Shown here: one piece after another, positions 17,081 to 25,838 of the stretch
Position numbering within the stretch: position 1 is the stretch's first letter
Layout of the letters: each line of letters starts with the position of its first letter
NCBI GenBank assembly: GCA_965218235.1
Contig: OZ244596.1
Location: forward strand, 434,001-498,000
Direction: 5' to 3'
Length of the DNA: 64,000 nt
Source of the DNA: CADCWK01 sp965218235
Lineage (GTDB): Bacteria; Chloroflexota; Chloroflexia; Thermomicrobiales; UBA6265
Made by a program: the position numbers and the translations under genes
Notes under the pieces: generated by a model
What the model was told of the DNA's origin: nothing
Database searches by the model: none
Seen by the model: only the letters and a program-made list of their open reading frames with translations

Positions 17081-17287
17081 CAACGGTTCACCGGGCGGGA
17101 CGCGCTTGCGTCCCGCCCGGTGAGGCAAGAGGGAATCCGGTGCGAATCCGGAACTGCCCCGCAGCGGTAAGTGGGAACGACCGTCGTCACAGGCACTGGC
17201 CACCGCGGCTGGGAAGCGACGACCAGTAGGATCGGCGGAGCGCATTGGCGTCCTGCCCCGGCCCACGAGTCCGAAGACCTGCCGTTG
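17081..17287 (+). ncRNA. Cobalamin (B12) riboswitch
   Basis: The consensus core is plain: GGGAATCCGGTGCGAATCCG followed by GAACTGCCCCGCAGCGGTAAG (B12 box at 17163-17171) and the distal GAGTCCGAAGACCTGCC at 17267-17283. CAACGG at 17081-17086 pairs with CCGTTG at 17282-17287 as P1, and a 13-bp stem at 17090-17118 forms P2. Adenosyl- or methylcobalamin binding normally switches off downstream genes; here these are a 97-residue ORF and metE, the B12-independent methionine synthase, which is a textbook target. Confidence 0.95.
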
Positions 17288-17563
17288 TGCCCCCGCCAGG
17301 ATGGCGGCGGCGATGACCGGGATCCCCGAGGGCGGGATCGCTGGGCTTCGGACCGTGGCCGGCACGACGCGCTCGTCGCCGCCCGGTGCCATCCCCGGCA
17401 CCCCTCGCCTTCGGGCATCCCAAGTCGTTCGCGGGAACGGCGGTCGGAACAGCGATGCGCGCGAGGTGTCCGTTACACCGGGCGCTCACCGCGGCATTTC
17501 CCACCCCGTGGACGTGAATCGGTCCCGTCATGCGAAATCGCTGGCGGGGCGGAGGGATTCCAC
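17288..17563 (+). promoter_or_regulatory. Expression-platform region of the B12 riboswitch
   Basis: About 276 nt between the aptamer and the first start codon contain no supportable gene. The switching hairpin (terminator or Shine-Dalgarno sequester) cannot be fixed by eye. GGAGGG at 17551-17556 serves the ORF at 17564. Confidence 0.5.
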
Positions 17564-17857
17564 ATGTCGGCAAACACACCATCAGGTCCGTCGGACTATC
17601 AGCGGGGTTCCGTTGCTGGGATTCTGGCTGGCACTCCCGATGATCGGGAACCGGATCGGGTCGCGCAGCAACTCGATCTCGCCACGGAAGCCGCACTGGC
17701 CGCAATTCCCGCCGTCCGGCCGACCACCCGCCTGTCGGCTGGACGGGCACTGGAGGCCAGCATCGAACGCTATCTCTCCGAGGGTGGACTGGCGGACATT
17801 GCCCGGCGCTATCGGGCCTACCGGCGTCGCCGGGCCGTCTCCTCCGCACCCGCCTGA
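17564..17857 (+). CDS. Hypothetical protein between B12 riboswitch and metE (97 aa)
   Basis: The ATG at 17564 lies 8 nt behind GGAGGG. The product has a polar N-terminus and a helical Ala/Arg-rich second half ('LDLATEAALAAIPAVR', 'RALEASIERYLSEGG', 'IARRYRAYRRRR') ending in a strongly basic tail. I do not recognise the family; the tail could bind nucleic acid. It is separated from metE by 70 nt and must be under the same riboswitch if transcribed with it. Upstream readings in this frame overlap the aptamer and are not credible. Confidence 0.6.
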   Translation: MSANTPSGPSDYQRGSVAGILAGTPDDREPDRVAQQLDLATEAALAAIPAVRPTTRLSAGRALEASIERYLSEGGLADIARRYRAYRRRRAVSSAPA

Positions 17858-17927
17858 CGGCTCCCGCCGTTCTCTTGATCCTCGAGCTGAAGACGATCCA
17901 CCCGTAACCTCGAAGAGGAGATTCCCC

Positions 17928-20234
17928 ATGGTCCGCGCCACGACCCCCGGCTACCCACGGATTGGCCCACAGCGCGAACTCAAGCGCGCTCTCGAAGGGT
18001 ATTGGTCTGGGAAACGGACCGCTGAGGAGCTCGAAGCGACCGCGGCGGGCATTCGCGCGGCCAACTGGCGCCAGCAGACCGACGCCGGACTGGACCTGAT
18101 CCCCGTCAACGACTTCTCGCTCTACGACCAGATGCTCGACATGTCGATCCTGCTCGGCGCGATCCCCGAGCGGTTCAACTGGGACGGCGGCGCGGTCAGC
18201 CTCGACCTGCGCTTCGCGATGGCTCGCGGAACGACCCGGACCGGTCAGTTCGCCGCCCTCGAACTCACCAAGTGGTTCGATACCAACTATCACTATCTCG
18301 TGCCAGAACTGGCTCCGGACCAGCGGTTCCGGCTGGCGGACGACAAGCCGATCCGGGAGCTCCGTGAAGCCCAGGCGCTGGGCTACGGCGAGCAGGCCCG
18401 TGTCACGCTGATCGGTCCGCTGACCTTTCTCATGCTAGCCAAGAGCACGGTCGAGGGCGAATCCTGCCTGCCGCTCATGGACCGCCTCATTCCCGTCTAT
18501 CAGGAGCTCGTCGGTCGGCTGGCCGAGGCCGGCGCCCGCTGGATCTCGTTCGACGAGCCCATCCTCGGGACCGACCTCGACGAGGAGGCGATCGACGCCC
18601 TGCGGCTTGCCTACGCGGGTATCGCCACGGCGAAGGGCGATGCCCGGCTGCTCGTCCAGACATTCTTCGGCGGCCCAGGGCCGTCGTACGAGGCACTGGT
18701 CGGTCTGCCGGTGGATGGCATCGGACTCGACCTTGTCCGGGCGCCGGAGACGCTCGACCTGATCGAGGCGCACGGCTTCCCGGAGGACAGGCTGCTGCTG
18801 GCCGGAGTGGTCGACGGTCGAAACGTCTGGGCGAACGACCTCGACGCGTCCCTGACGTTGCTGGAACGGCTCGGCCGGTCGGTCGGCACGGACCGCATCG
18901 TCGTCTCCTCGTCCTGCTCATTGCTCCACGTTCCGATCGACGTCGAGCGTGAAGATCGCATCGACCCCGAGGTCCGGGGCTGGCTGGCCTTCGCCACCCA
19001 GAAACTCAGTGAGATCAGCACACTCAAGCGCGGTCTCGCTGACGGCCGGGACGCCGTCCCCGCCGAACTGGCCTCGAGCGACAGGGTCGTCGCGGCGGCC
19101 CGGAGGTCGGACCATCGAACGCGAAGCGATGTCCGCCACCGGGTCGACGCGCTCCCACGCGGCGCCGACCGGCGATCCGCGCCCTACGCCGACCGGGCGG
19201 CCGCGCAGCAGACCCGGCTGGGCCTGCCGGCTTTCCCGACCACGACCATCGGCTCGTTCCCGCAGACCGACGACATCCGTACTCACCGGCAGACGTTCGA
19301 GCGCGGCACACTCTCCCGGGAAGCCTATGACGGCTATCTCGAAGATCAGATCCGCAAGGTGATCCGGCATCAGGAGGAGATCGGACTGGATGTCCTCGTC
19401 CACGGGGAACCCGAGCGCAACGACATGGTGCAGTACTTCGGCGAGCAACTGGACGGCTTCGCCTTCACGCACAACGGCTGGGTCCAGAGCTATGGGTCAC
19501 GCTGCGTCCGTCCACCGATCGTCTACGGCGACGTCCGGCGTGAAGCCCCAATGACCGTTCGCTGGGCGACCTTCGCCCAGTCGCTGACGGGACGTCCGGT
19601 CAAGGGGATGCTGACCGGCCCAGTCACGATCCTGAACTGGTCGTTCGTCCGGGACGACCAGCCGCGAAGCGAGACCTGCCTACAGATCGCCCTCGCGATC
19701 CAAGACGAGGTCCGCGACCTGGAGGCGGCCGGGATCGCGGCGATCCAGATCGACGAGCCCGCCCTTCGCGAGGGGTTGCCGCTACGCCGGTCGGACTGGC
19801 AGGCGTATCTCGACTGGGCGACGCGCTGCTTCCGGATCTCGGCCGCCGTCGCCCGGCCGGATACGCAGATCCATACCCATATGTGCTACGCGGAGTTCAA
19901 CGACATCATCGACGCAATTGAAGCGCTCGACGCTGATGTCCTGTCGATCGAGCACGCCCGGTCCGGCGAGGAACTCCTGCAGGTCTTCCAGGCGCACGGC
20001 TACGACAAGGGGATCGGGCCCGGCGTCTACGACGTCCACAGCCCAGCCGTCCCCGGCGTCGATACGATCACAGAGCATCTCAGGCAGATCCGCGGCGTCC
20101 TCCCGGCCGAGCGCATCTGGGTCAACCCGGATTGCGGCCTCAAGACCCGGAATGACGCCGAAGTCTGGCCGTCGCTGGTCAACATGGTCACGGCGGCCCG
20201 GCAGCTTCGTGCGGAGGGAGTGACGGCCGACTGA
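17928..20234 (+). CDS. metE: Cobalamin-independent methionine synthase
   Basis: 768 residues, the length of MetE. The N-terminal barrel begins 'TPGYPRIGPQRELKRALEGYW'-like and carries 'WFDTNYHYLVPEL'. The catalytic barrel starts at 'FPTTTIGSFPQTDDIR' and holds 'HGEPERNDMVQYFGE', 'QIDEPALREG', 'HMCYAEFND' (His and Cys zinc ligands) and 'VNPDCGLKTR' (second Cys). It transfers a methyl group from methyltetrahydrofolate-triglutamate to homocysteine. The ATG at 17928 is 7 nt behind AGAGGAG. The linker near residues 375-430 is Arg/Ala-rich. Control by the upstream B12 riboswitch is expected. Confidence 0.96.
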   Translation: MVRATTPGYPRIGPQRELKRALEGYWSGKRTAEELEATAAGIRAANWRQQTDAGLDLIPVNDFSLYDQMLDMSILLGAIPERFNWDGGAVSLDLRFAMARGTTRTGQFAALELTKWFDTNYHYLVPELAPDQRFRLADDKPIRELREAQALGYGEQARVTLIGPLTFLMLAKSTVEGESCLPLMDRLIPVYQELVGRLAEAGARWISFDEPILGTDLDEEAIDALRLAYAGIATAKGDARLLVQTFFGGPGPSYEALVGLPVDGIGLDLVRAPETLDLIEAHGFPEDRLLLAGVVDGRNVWANDLDASLTLLERLGRSVGTDRIVVSSSCSLLHVPIDVEREDRIDPEVRGWLAFATQKLSEISTLKRGLADGRDAVPAELASSDRVVAAARRSDHRTRSDVRHRVDALPRGADRRSAPYADRAAAQQTRLGLPAFPTTTIGSFPQTDDIRTHRQTFERGTLSREAYDGYLEDQIRKVIRHQEEIGLDVLVHGEPERNDMVQYFGEQLDGFAFTHNGWVQSYGSRCVRPPIVYGDVRREAPMTVRWATFAQSLTGRPVKGMLTGPVTILNWSFVRDDQPRSETCLQIALAIQDEVRDLEAAGIAAIQIDEPALREGLPLRRSDWQAYLDWATRCFRISAAVARPDTQIHTHMCYAEFNDIIDAIEALDADVLSIEHARSGEELLQVFQAHGYDKGIGPGVYDVHSPAVPGVDTITEHLRQIRGVLPAERIWVNPDCGLKTRNDAEVWPSLVNMVTAARQLRAEGVTAD

Positions 20235-20511
20235 GAGGGATCAGCCGTGTCAAGCGAAACGGAAACTCATGGTGTAGAGCGACCGTTGCCTGATAGCAAG
20301 GGTCGCTGCGGCCAGGCAGCTCGTCGGGACATGCCTCAGGCTTCGCTGGCCTTGTCCGAGCCGTCAGGCGCAGTTCCGCGTTGCGGTACCGGTGTCTGCG
20401 ACCGACGAGGCTCGATGTCACCTGCTGTTGGCGGAGCAAAGGCCGGCCGCGCCGACCGGGAGAGGCCCGGGAGAGGCCAGCGAAGCGAGAGCCCGCGCCC
20501 CAACGAGAAGG
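20235..20511. other. Convergent gap between metE and the rhamnosidase
   Basis: No gene, RNA or strong hairpin could be recognised in these 277 bp. Confidence 0.5.
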
Positions 20512-23193
20512 TCATCCGACCATGAAGCGGTAGCGGCCGGAGCTGACGCTCAGGAGCGTGGCGTCGCCCTCCTGCCAGACGCGGGAGACGCCGGCGGCGT
20601 GGCTTGCGTCCTGCTCCCCTTCGTGAACCACCGCGCCACCCGCATTGGGAATCGTGACGTCGGCGGTCGTGTTGGCCGGGATCTCGACGGTGAGCGTGAG
20701 CCCGCCGTCGACTCGCTCCCATCGCGTGGCGATCGGTCCCCGGACGCTGTGGTAGCGGGCATCGACCCAGTCGAGCCGGTCGTCGAGGGTGGGAGCGATG
20801 CGGATCCGGCCGAAGCCCGGTGCCTCCGGGTCGCAGTCGATTCCCGCGACGGCCCGGTAGAGCCACTCCCCAACCGAGCCGAGCGAGTAGTGGTTGAACG
20901 AGTTCATCCCGACGTCCTGGAACCCCCTGTCCTCAGTCCAGCCATCCCACCGCTCCCAGATCGTCGTCGCGCCCTGGCGGATCGGGTAGAGCCAACTCGG
21001 AAACCGGGCCTGGAAGAGGAGATCGAAGGCGACATCGGCGTGGCCGTGCGCGGTCAGGACCGGGCAGAGGTAGGCGACGCTGACGAACCCGGTCGTGAGC
21101 CGGTTGCCCCGGGCCCGGATGTTCGCGACGAGATGCTCGACGGCTCTCTGCCGGAGACCGTCCGGAAGCAGACCGAAATGGAGCGGTAGGAGATAGGCGG
21201 TCTGCGTGTCGCCGAGGATCCGGCCGTCGTCCGCGACGTAAGTATCGACGAAGGCATCCGCCAGCCGCCGGAACAAGCGACTGTAGCGGTCGGCGTCCGT
21301 ATCACGACCGGTCACCCGTGCCATGGCCGCCATCAGAGAGGCGTCGTAGGCCCAGAAGGCCGTCCCGACCAGTTCCTTCGGGGTCTCGGCGTCGATCGAC
21401 AGCCAGTCGCCGTAGTCGTTGCCACGGTCGTTCACCCAAAGTCCGTCCGGGTTGTTCCGCCCCACGTGCTCCAGGTACCGGATCATCGCGGCCCAGCTCT
21501 CGTCGATCACCCGCGTGTCGCCGTAGACCTGCCAGAGGGTCCAGGGGACGATCACCCCACAGTCCGCCCAGGCCGGGGCCGAGGCATTGAGGGTACCGAG
21601 CCGTGGGGCGACATCGGAGAAGGCACCGTCGGATCGCTGGGCATCTATGACATCGACCATCCACTTGCGGAAGAAGGCGGCGACGTCCATGTTGGTCGTC
21701 GCGGTCCGGACGAAGACCTGGGCATCGCCGAGCCAGCCGAGCCGCTCATCGCGCTGGGGGCAGTCGGTCGGGACGCTGAGGAAGTTGTCGCGCTGCCCCC
21801 AGGTGATGTTGTGGGCAAGCTGGTTGATGTCGTCGCTGGAGCAGCTGAATGTTCCGGTGCGGAGCGTATCAGAACCGACGAAACGGCCGCTGACGACCGC
21901 GTTGCCGACTACATCGGGGTCGCCCGTCAGCTCGATGTTCTGGAAGCCGTGGAACGTGAACCGCGACTCGAAGTCCTCGACGCCGTGACCATGCAGGACA
22001 TAGGTGTCGGTTGCCGGCGCCTTGCGGAGATTCTCCGTGTAGAGCCGGCCATCATCATCGAGCCGCTCGCCGTAGCGGATCATGACGACCGAGCCAGCCG
22101 GCCCGCTCACCCGCAGCCGCGCCCGGCCGGTCAGGTTCTGGCCGAGATCGTGGATCACCGTCCCCGGGCTGCGTACCCTCGCCGAGACGGATTCGATCTC
22201 CTCCAGCGCCCGGACCGGCTCGGCGAGGTCGCCGACCAGCGGGGTCGCGTTCAGCCCCGACAGGCGGACCGGCCGCCAGCCCGACGCATCGAACCCGGCG
22301 GAATCCCAGCCGGTCTGTTCGAGCCGAGCGTCGTGATATTCCCCCATCAACAGATCGCCGTAGCGGACCGGACCGTCGCTGCCCCGCCAGCTCGCGTCGG
22401 TCCCGATGACGTCCCGGCCGCCGTCGTCGTAGTCGATCTCCAGCTGCATGAGCAGCTGTGGCTCAGTACCGTAGTACCGCGCGCGCTCCCCCCAGCTCAC
22501 GTACCCGGCGAACCAACCCGGCGCGACGGTCGCGCCGAGCACGTTCTCGCCGGCGACGATCCGCTCCGTCACATCGTAGACCTGATACGGCTGTCGGCGG
22601 GTGTAGTCCGTCCAGCCCGGCGCCAGGACGTGGTCACCTACTCTTTCGCCATTGAGCCGCGCATCGTAGACCCCGCGGGCCGTCGCGTAGAGCCGAGCCC
22701 GTCCGACGGGACGATCGATGGCGAACGACCGCCGCAGCAACGGAGCCGGCGTCAGGGCATCGAGCCCGTCGTTGATCCCGCCGGGCAGCGGGTCATCCGG
22801 TGGGAGGGGGAGCGACGCCCAGACCGCCGACCAGTCCTCGGCCCGGAGCAGACCAGTCTCCCAGACGGCGACCGAGCTCCACTCCGACGGGTCGCCTTTA
22901 CTGTCCCATGATCGCACCTGCCAGAACGCCAGGGATCGCGAGGCCAACCGGAGGCCGCCGTAGGGGATCTGGATGGTCTGGTCCGATGCGACGCGGCCCG
23001 AGTCCCATCGGTCGACGTCACCTACCAGGAGCCGCGCCCGGTCGGACGCCAACCTGACCTGCCACGCCGTCTGGCGCTCGTTCCGGGTCGTTGAGGTCAG
23101 TTCCCACGACAACAGCGGCGGGTCGGAGTGAATCCCGCGCGGATCGACGAGGTAATCGCAGCGCAGTCGGGTCACGCTCAGCCGGCCAGCCAT
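20512..23193 (-). CDS. Alpha-L-rhamnosidase (GH78)
   Basis: 893 residues. A fibronectin-III-like start ('DPRGIHSDPPLLSWEL') is followed by beta-sandwich domains with 'RGVYDARLNGERVGD', and an (alpha/alpha)6 barrel with the GH78 signature 'DCPQRDERLGWLGD' (general acid Glu and Asp), 'WTLWQVYGD', 'TIWERWDGW' and 'NSFNHYSLG'. It releases terminal alpha-L-rhamnose from plant glycosides or polysaccharides. No signal peptide is seen, so it is probably cytoplasmic, acting on imported oligosaccharides. The ATG at 23193 is 5 nt behind GGGAGAG. No transporter or rhamnose catabolic gene is adjacent. Confidence 0.9.
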   Translation of the reverse strand: MAGRLSVTRLRCDYLVDPRGIHSDPPLLSWELTSTTRNERQTAWQVRLASDRARLLVGDVDRWDSGRVASDQTIQIPYGGLRLASRSLAFWQVRSWDSKGDPSEWSSVAVWETGLLRAEDWSAVWASLPLPPDDPLPGGINDGLDALTPAPLLRRSFAIDRPVGRARLYATARGVYDARLNGERVGDHVLAPGWTDYTRRQPYQVYDVTERIVAGENVLGATVAPGWFAGYVSWGERARYYGTEPQLLMQLEIDYDDGGRDVIGTDASWRGSDGPVRYGDLLMGEYHDARLEQTGWDSAGFDASGWRPVRLSGLNATPLVGDLAEPVRALEEIESVSARVRSPGTVIHDLGQNLTGRARLRVSGPAGSVVMIRYGERLDDDGRLYTENLRKAPATDTYVLHGHGVEDFESRFTFHGFQNIELTGDPDVVGNAVVSGRFVGSDTLRTGTFSCSSDDINQLAHNITWGQRDNFLSVPTDCPQRDERLGWLGDAQVFVRTATTNMDVAAFFRKWMVDVIDAQRSDGAFSDVAPRLGTLNASAPAWADCGVIVPWTLWQVYGDTRVIDESWAAMIRYLEHVGRNNPDGLWVNDRGNDYGDWLSIDAETPKELVGTAFWAYDASLMAAMARVTGRDTDADRYSRLFRRLADAFVDTYVADDGRILGDTQTAYLLPLHFGLLPDGLRQRAVEHLVANIRARGNRLTTGFVSVAYLCPVLTAHGHADVAFDLLFQARFPSWLYPIRQGATTIWERWDGWTEDRGFQDVGMNSFNHYSLGSVGEWLYRAVAGIDCDPEAPGFGRIRIAPTLDDRLDWVDARYHSVRGPIATRWERVDGGLTLTVEIPANTTADVTIPNAGGAVVHEGEQDASHAAGVSRVWQEGDATLLSVSSGRYRFMVG

Positions 23194-23292
23194 CGGTCTC
23201 TCCCGCGTTTCGGCCGGTCCCCGGCGACCAGCGCCTCCAACCCGCATTATCAGGAGCGGTCGTGACTCTCGCAACAGCGAACAGCGAACAGC

Positions 23293-23325
23293 GAACCGGC
23301 GACCGATGACCTCGGTCGCCGGTTC
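23293..23325. terminator. Hairpin between the Rieske-FAD gene and the rhamnosidase
   Basis: A perfect 14-bp stem (23293-23306 with 23312-23325) closes a 5-nt loop just downstream of the leftward Rieske-FAD gene. No T-run follows. A short tandem GCGAACA repeat adjoins it. Confidence 0.55.
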
Positions 23326-23355
23326 CCGGTTCAGGCGAATCGCGTGGGGCCGGGG

Positions 23356-24915
23356 TCAGGAATGCGCGCGTCGGGTACGGATTTCGCCGGCCCCGATCGT
23401 CTCCCCGGCTTGCCATCGCCCCATGAGGTCGATGATGTCCCGGTCGCGCTGGACCGCCGCCGCGCCGACGACCCGGTCGCCGTCGAGGTAGTTGGCGATG
23501 AAGGCCGGCGGCTCGGCCTCCGGGTCGCCGTCGATGACGATCTCCAGGTCGGACGACGTCTGGCCGGCCACATCCATCCGAACACCGAACTGGTTGGTCC
23601 AAAAGAAGGGAACGTCGTCCGCCAGGCGACCCAGACCGAGCATCTGCTCGGCCGCGGCCCAGCCGTGCTGCTGCGCGAGCCGCCAGTGCTCGACGCGCTG
23701 CCCGTCGTTGGTCGAGACGGCGGCGATGTCGCCCGCTACCCAGACACCATCGGCGACGCGCAGATCCGGGCCGACAGCGATTCCGCCGTCGTCGGTCAGG
23801 CCGACGCCCCGAAGCCGGTCGGTCCGCGGCGTAACCCCGATGCCGTAGACGACGAGATCGGCCGGGAGCGTGGTGCCATCCTCGAGCCGGACGGACGAAA
23901 CAGACGTCTCGCCTTCAAAGGCGGCCGCCTCCCCGGTGACGATCCGGACCCCCTTCGAGCGGTGCAGCAGCGCCAGGACCGCGGCGACGCGCTCCCCGAG
24001 CAGGTCCGCAAGGGGTGTTCCGCTCCGGCTGACGATCGTCGCCTTCGCCCCGCGCTGCGTCAGGCTGGCGGCGACTTCGAGCCCGATGAAACCGTCGCCA
24101 ACGACGACGGCGTTCGCTCCCTCCGAGACGGCGTCGATGATGTGCTGGGCATCCGCGACCTCACGGAGCGTGAAGATGTTCCGCAACGAGGCGCCCGGCA
24201 GGTCGAATGTCTTTGGCTCGGAACCGGTCGCGATCAGGAGCGCGTCGGCGACGATGGGCTCGCGGCCACCGGCGAACCGAATCGTCCGCGTGGGAATATC
24301 GATCGACTCCACACCGGCCGTCACGCGCTCGATCCCGTGCTCGTCATAGAACGCGGTGGGCCGTAGAGGCAACTGGTCCTCCGACTGCTGACCGGCGAGG
24401 AACGGCTTGCTCAGTTTGGTCCGGTCGTAGGGGACGCGGTCCTCGCCGGAGATCATGACCAGGCGACCGGTGAACCCCTCGATCCGGAGCCGCTGGGCGG
24501 CGTAGCTACCGGCCGCCCCGGCCCCGGCGATGACGAACGTTCGGGTATCCGCCGAAGTGTCCAGCGTGACGGCGTCCGGCACGACCTTCTCCGGTGCGTC
24601 GTCGGGGACAGTCACCATGACCTGACCGGCGTGGACCCGGGTGGGGAAGGTCGGCAGATCGTCGAGAGCGGGTGGTTGGGTCACATCACCGGTGCTGGCC
24701 CGGAAACAGGCCTTGTGCCAGGGGCAATGGATGATACCGTCACGATAGACGCCCTTCTCGAGCGGCGCCCCGTAGTGGGTGCATTTGGCCGCCGTGGCAA
24801 ACACCCGCTCGCCGTCCCGGACCAGCAGGACATCGGTCTCACCCGCTTTGGCCGCCCGCATCGCCTGATCCGCAAGCTCGGCGAAGGCGACGACGCCGTA
24901 TTCCCTGTCTGCCAT
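23356..24915 (-). CDS. Rieske-type FAD-dependent NAD(P)H oxidoreductase (AIFM3-like)
   Basis: 519 residues. The N-terminal third is a Rieske [2Fe-2S] domain with 'CTHYGAP' and 'CPWHKACF' ligands. It is joined to a pyridine-nucleotide disulfide oxidoreductase-type flavoprotein: FAD motif 'FVIAGAGAAGSYAAQRL', 'YDRTKLSK', 'LLIATGSEP', NAD(P)H motif 'AVVVGDGFIGLEVAA' and 'VWVAGDIAAV'. This fusion resembles apoptosis-inducing factor 3-like and Rieske ferredoxin reductase proteins; it likely passes electrons from NAD(P)H to an unknown acceptor. The ATG at 24915 is 7 nt behind GGGGAG; an ATG at 24921 overlaps the Shine-Dalgarno and longer readings look non-coding. Confidence 0.88.
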   Translation of the reverse strand: MADREYGVVAFAELADQAMRAAKAGETDVLLVRDGERVFATAAKCTHYGAPLEKGVYRDGIIHCPWHKACFRASTGDVTQPPALDDLPTFPTRVHAGQVMVTVPDDAPEKVVPDAVTLDTSADTRTFVIAGAGAAGSYAAQRLRIEGFTGRLVMISGEDRVPYDRTKLSKPFLAGQQSEDQLPLRPTAFYDEHGIERVTAGVESIDIPTRTIRFAGGREPIVADALLIATGSEPKTFDLPGASLRNIFTLREVADAQHIIDAVSEGANAVVVGDGFIGLEVAASLTQRGAKATIVSRSGTPLADLLGERVAAVLALLHRSKGVRIVTGEAAAFEGETSVSSVRLEDGTTLPADLVVYGIGVTPRTDRLRGVGLTDDGGIAVGPDLRVADGVWVAGDIAAVSTNDGQRVEHWRLAQQHGWAAAEQMLGLGRLADDVPFFWTNQFGVRMDVAGQTSSDLEIVIDGDPEAEPPAFIANYLDGDRVVGAAAVQRDRDIIDLMGRWQAGETIGAGEIRTRRAHS

Positions 24916-25051
24916 TCCCATGCTCCCCAACTGTGCTGCTGCTACGACGAATGGATTCTGTCTGACATGGCGCTTTCCGTGCCATTGCCCGTCGCCCCGG
25001 CACGAGTCCACGAGTCTCACCGGGGAGACGTCTCGCGGGACTTCGATGGAT

Positions 25052-25082
25052 CAGGAGACGCGTGACTGGCTGGCGTCTCCTG
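25052..25082. other. Short inverted repeat upstream of the P19-type gene
   Basis: A perfect 10-bp stem (25052-25061 with 25073-25082) closes an 11-nt loop in the 313-bp gap between the divergent Rieske-FAD and P19-type genes. It could be an operator or leader hairpin; nothing else in the gap is recognisable. Confidence 0.35.
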
Positions 25083-25228
25083 CCATGATGGGTGGAACCG
25101 ATGGCCCACCGAAAGCAGCCGGGACCACGAGTTCATCGCGAGCCAACCATGCCGAACTCGCTATCCCATGATGACACGAGGATCGTGGCCTGCCCCGACC
25201 AATCAACGATCCGCGCCCGGCTCAGTCG

Positions 25229-25768
25229 ATGCCGACCACGCGGCCCAGTGAGGAATCGACCGCGGGTCAGCTTCAGCTAGCGACCCGGCAGGGGGAGACC
25301 TACGCGGCCGCCTTCGAAGGGATGAAAAAGGAGTCGGGCGCCGACACCAAACGCGCCGGTGAGTACGAGGTTGTGGTCGTCGTCGAGAACGCGGAAGGGA
25401 TGTACCACCTGCGCGACGGCGAGTTGACCTAGCAGGAGCCGAGCGCGGCGGAGAATAGGCATGTGGAGGTCGCTGTTCGGGACGCCGCCGACGGCCGGTT
25501 CATAGCGGCCCTGACGGTGACGGTCAAGATCGTCGACCCGAACGGCGCGGAGGTGGGCACGCACGAGCAGCCGTTCCTCTGGCATCCCTGGCTGTACCAC
25601 TACGGCCGCAACTGGGAAGTGCCGGGCGACGGCACGTACCGCATCCAGGTCCACAGCGACGTGCCGACGTTCATGCGCCACGACCACGAGAACGGGCGTC
25701 GATTCGCCGAACCCATCGATGTGGAGTTCTCCCGCGAGATCAAGACCGGACAGAAGCGGGCAACGTAA
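25229..25768 (+). pseudogene. P19/Tp34-type iron-transport accessory protein, split by one amber codon
   Basis: Two segments in one frame make one P19/Tp34 protein. The first ends 'VVVENAEGMYHLRDGELT', TAG at 25430-25432 follows, and the same frame continues 'QEPSAAENRHVEVAVRDAAD' to 'HEQPFLWHPWLYHYGRNW', 'PTFMRHDHENGRRFAEPI' and a normal stop. Family members read ELTW or similar at this point, so one TGG-to-TAG change explains the break. P19 proteins are periplasmic metal (Cu/Fe) binding partners of FTR1 iron permeases; the His and Met ligands are kept. No signal peptide and no FTR1 gene is visible. An internal restart at GTG/ATG near 25463 could give only a fragment. Confidence 0.75.
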
Positions 25769-25793
25769 CGGCCGGCGCCCGGCCGTTACGTTG
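25761..25793. terminator. Bidirectional hairpin between P19-type gene and enoyl-CoA hydratase
   Basis: A perfect 15-bp stem (25761-25775 with 25779-25793) with a 3-nt loop overlaps the stop codon of the P19-type gene and lies 46 nt past the stop of the leftward hydratase gene. Confidence 0.65.
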
Positions 25794-25838
25794 CATCTCG
25801 CGCCGAACTGGCACTGGATCGGCCGAGCGGCCCGCCGG

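Noticed and set aside
16073..17401. A long leftward ORF of over 400 residues opposite uvsE
   Set aside because: It is the antisense shadow of uvsE and the riboswitch; composition and the strong UvsE match exclude it.
25430..25432. Amber suppression or TAG recoding as a general feature
   Set aside because: Many intact genes here end with TAG (for example glmU, trpS and the HD gene), so TAG is a normal stop codon.
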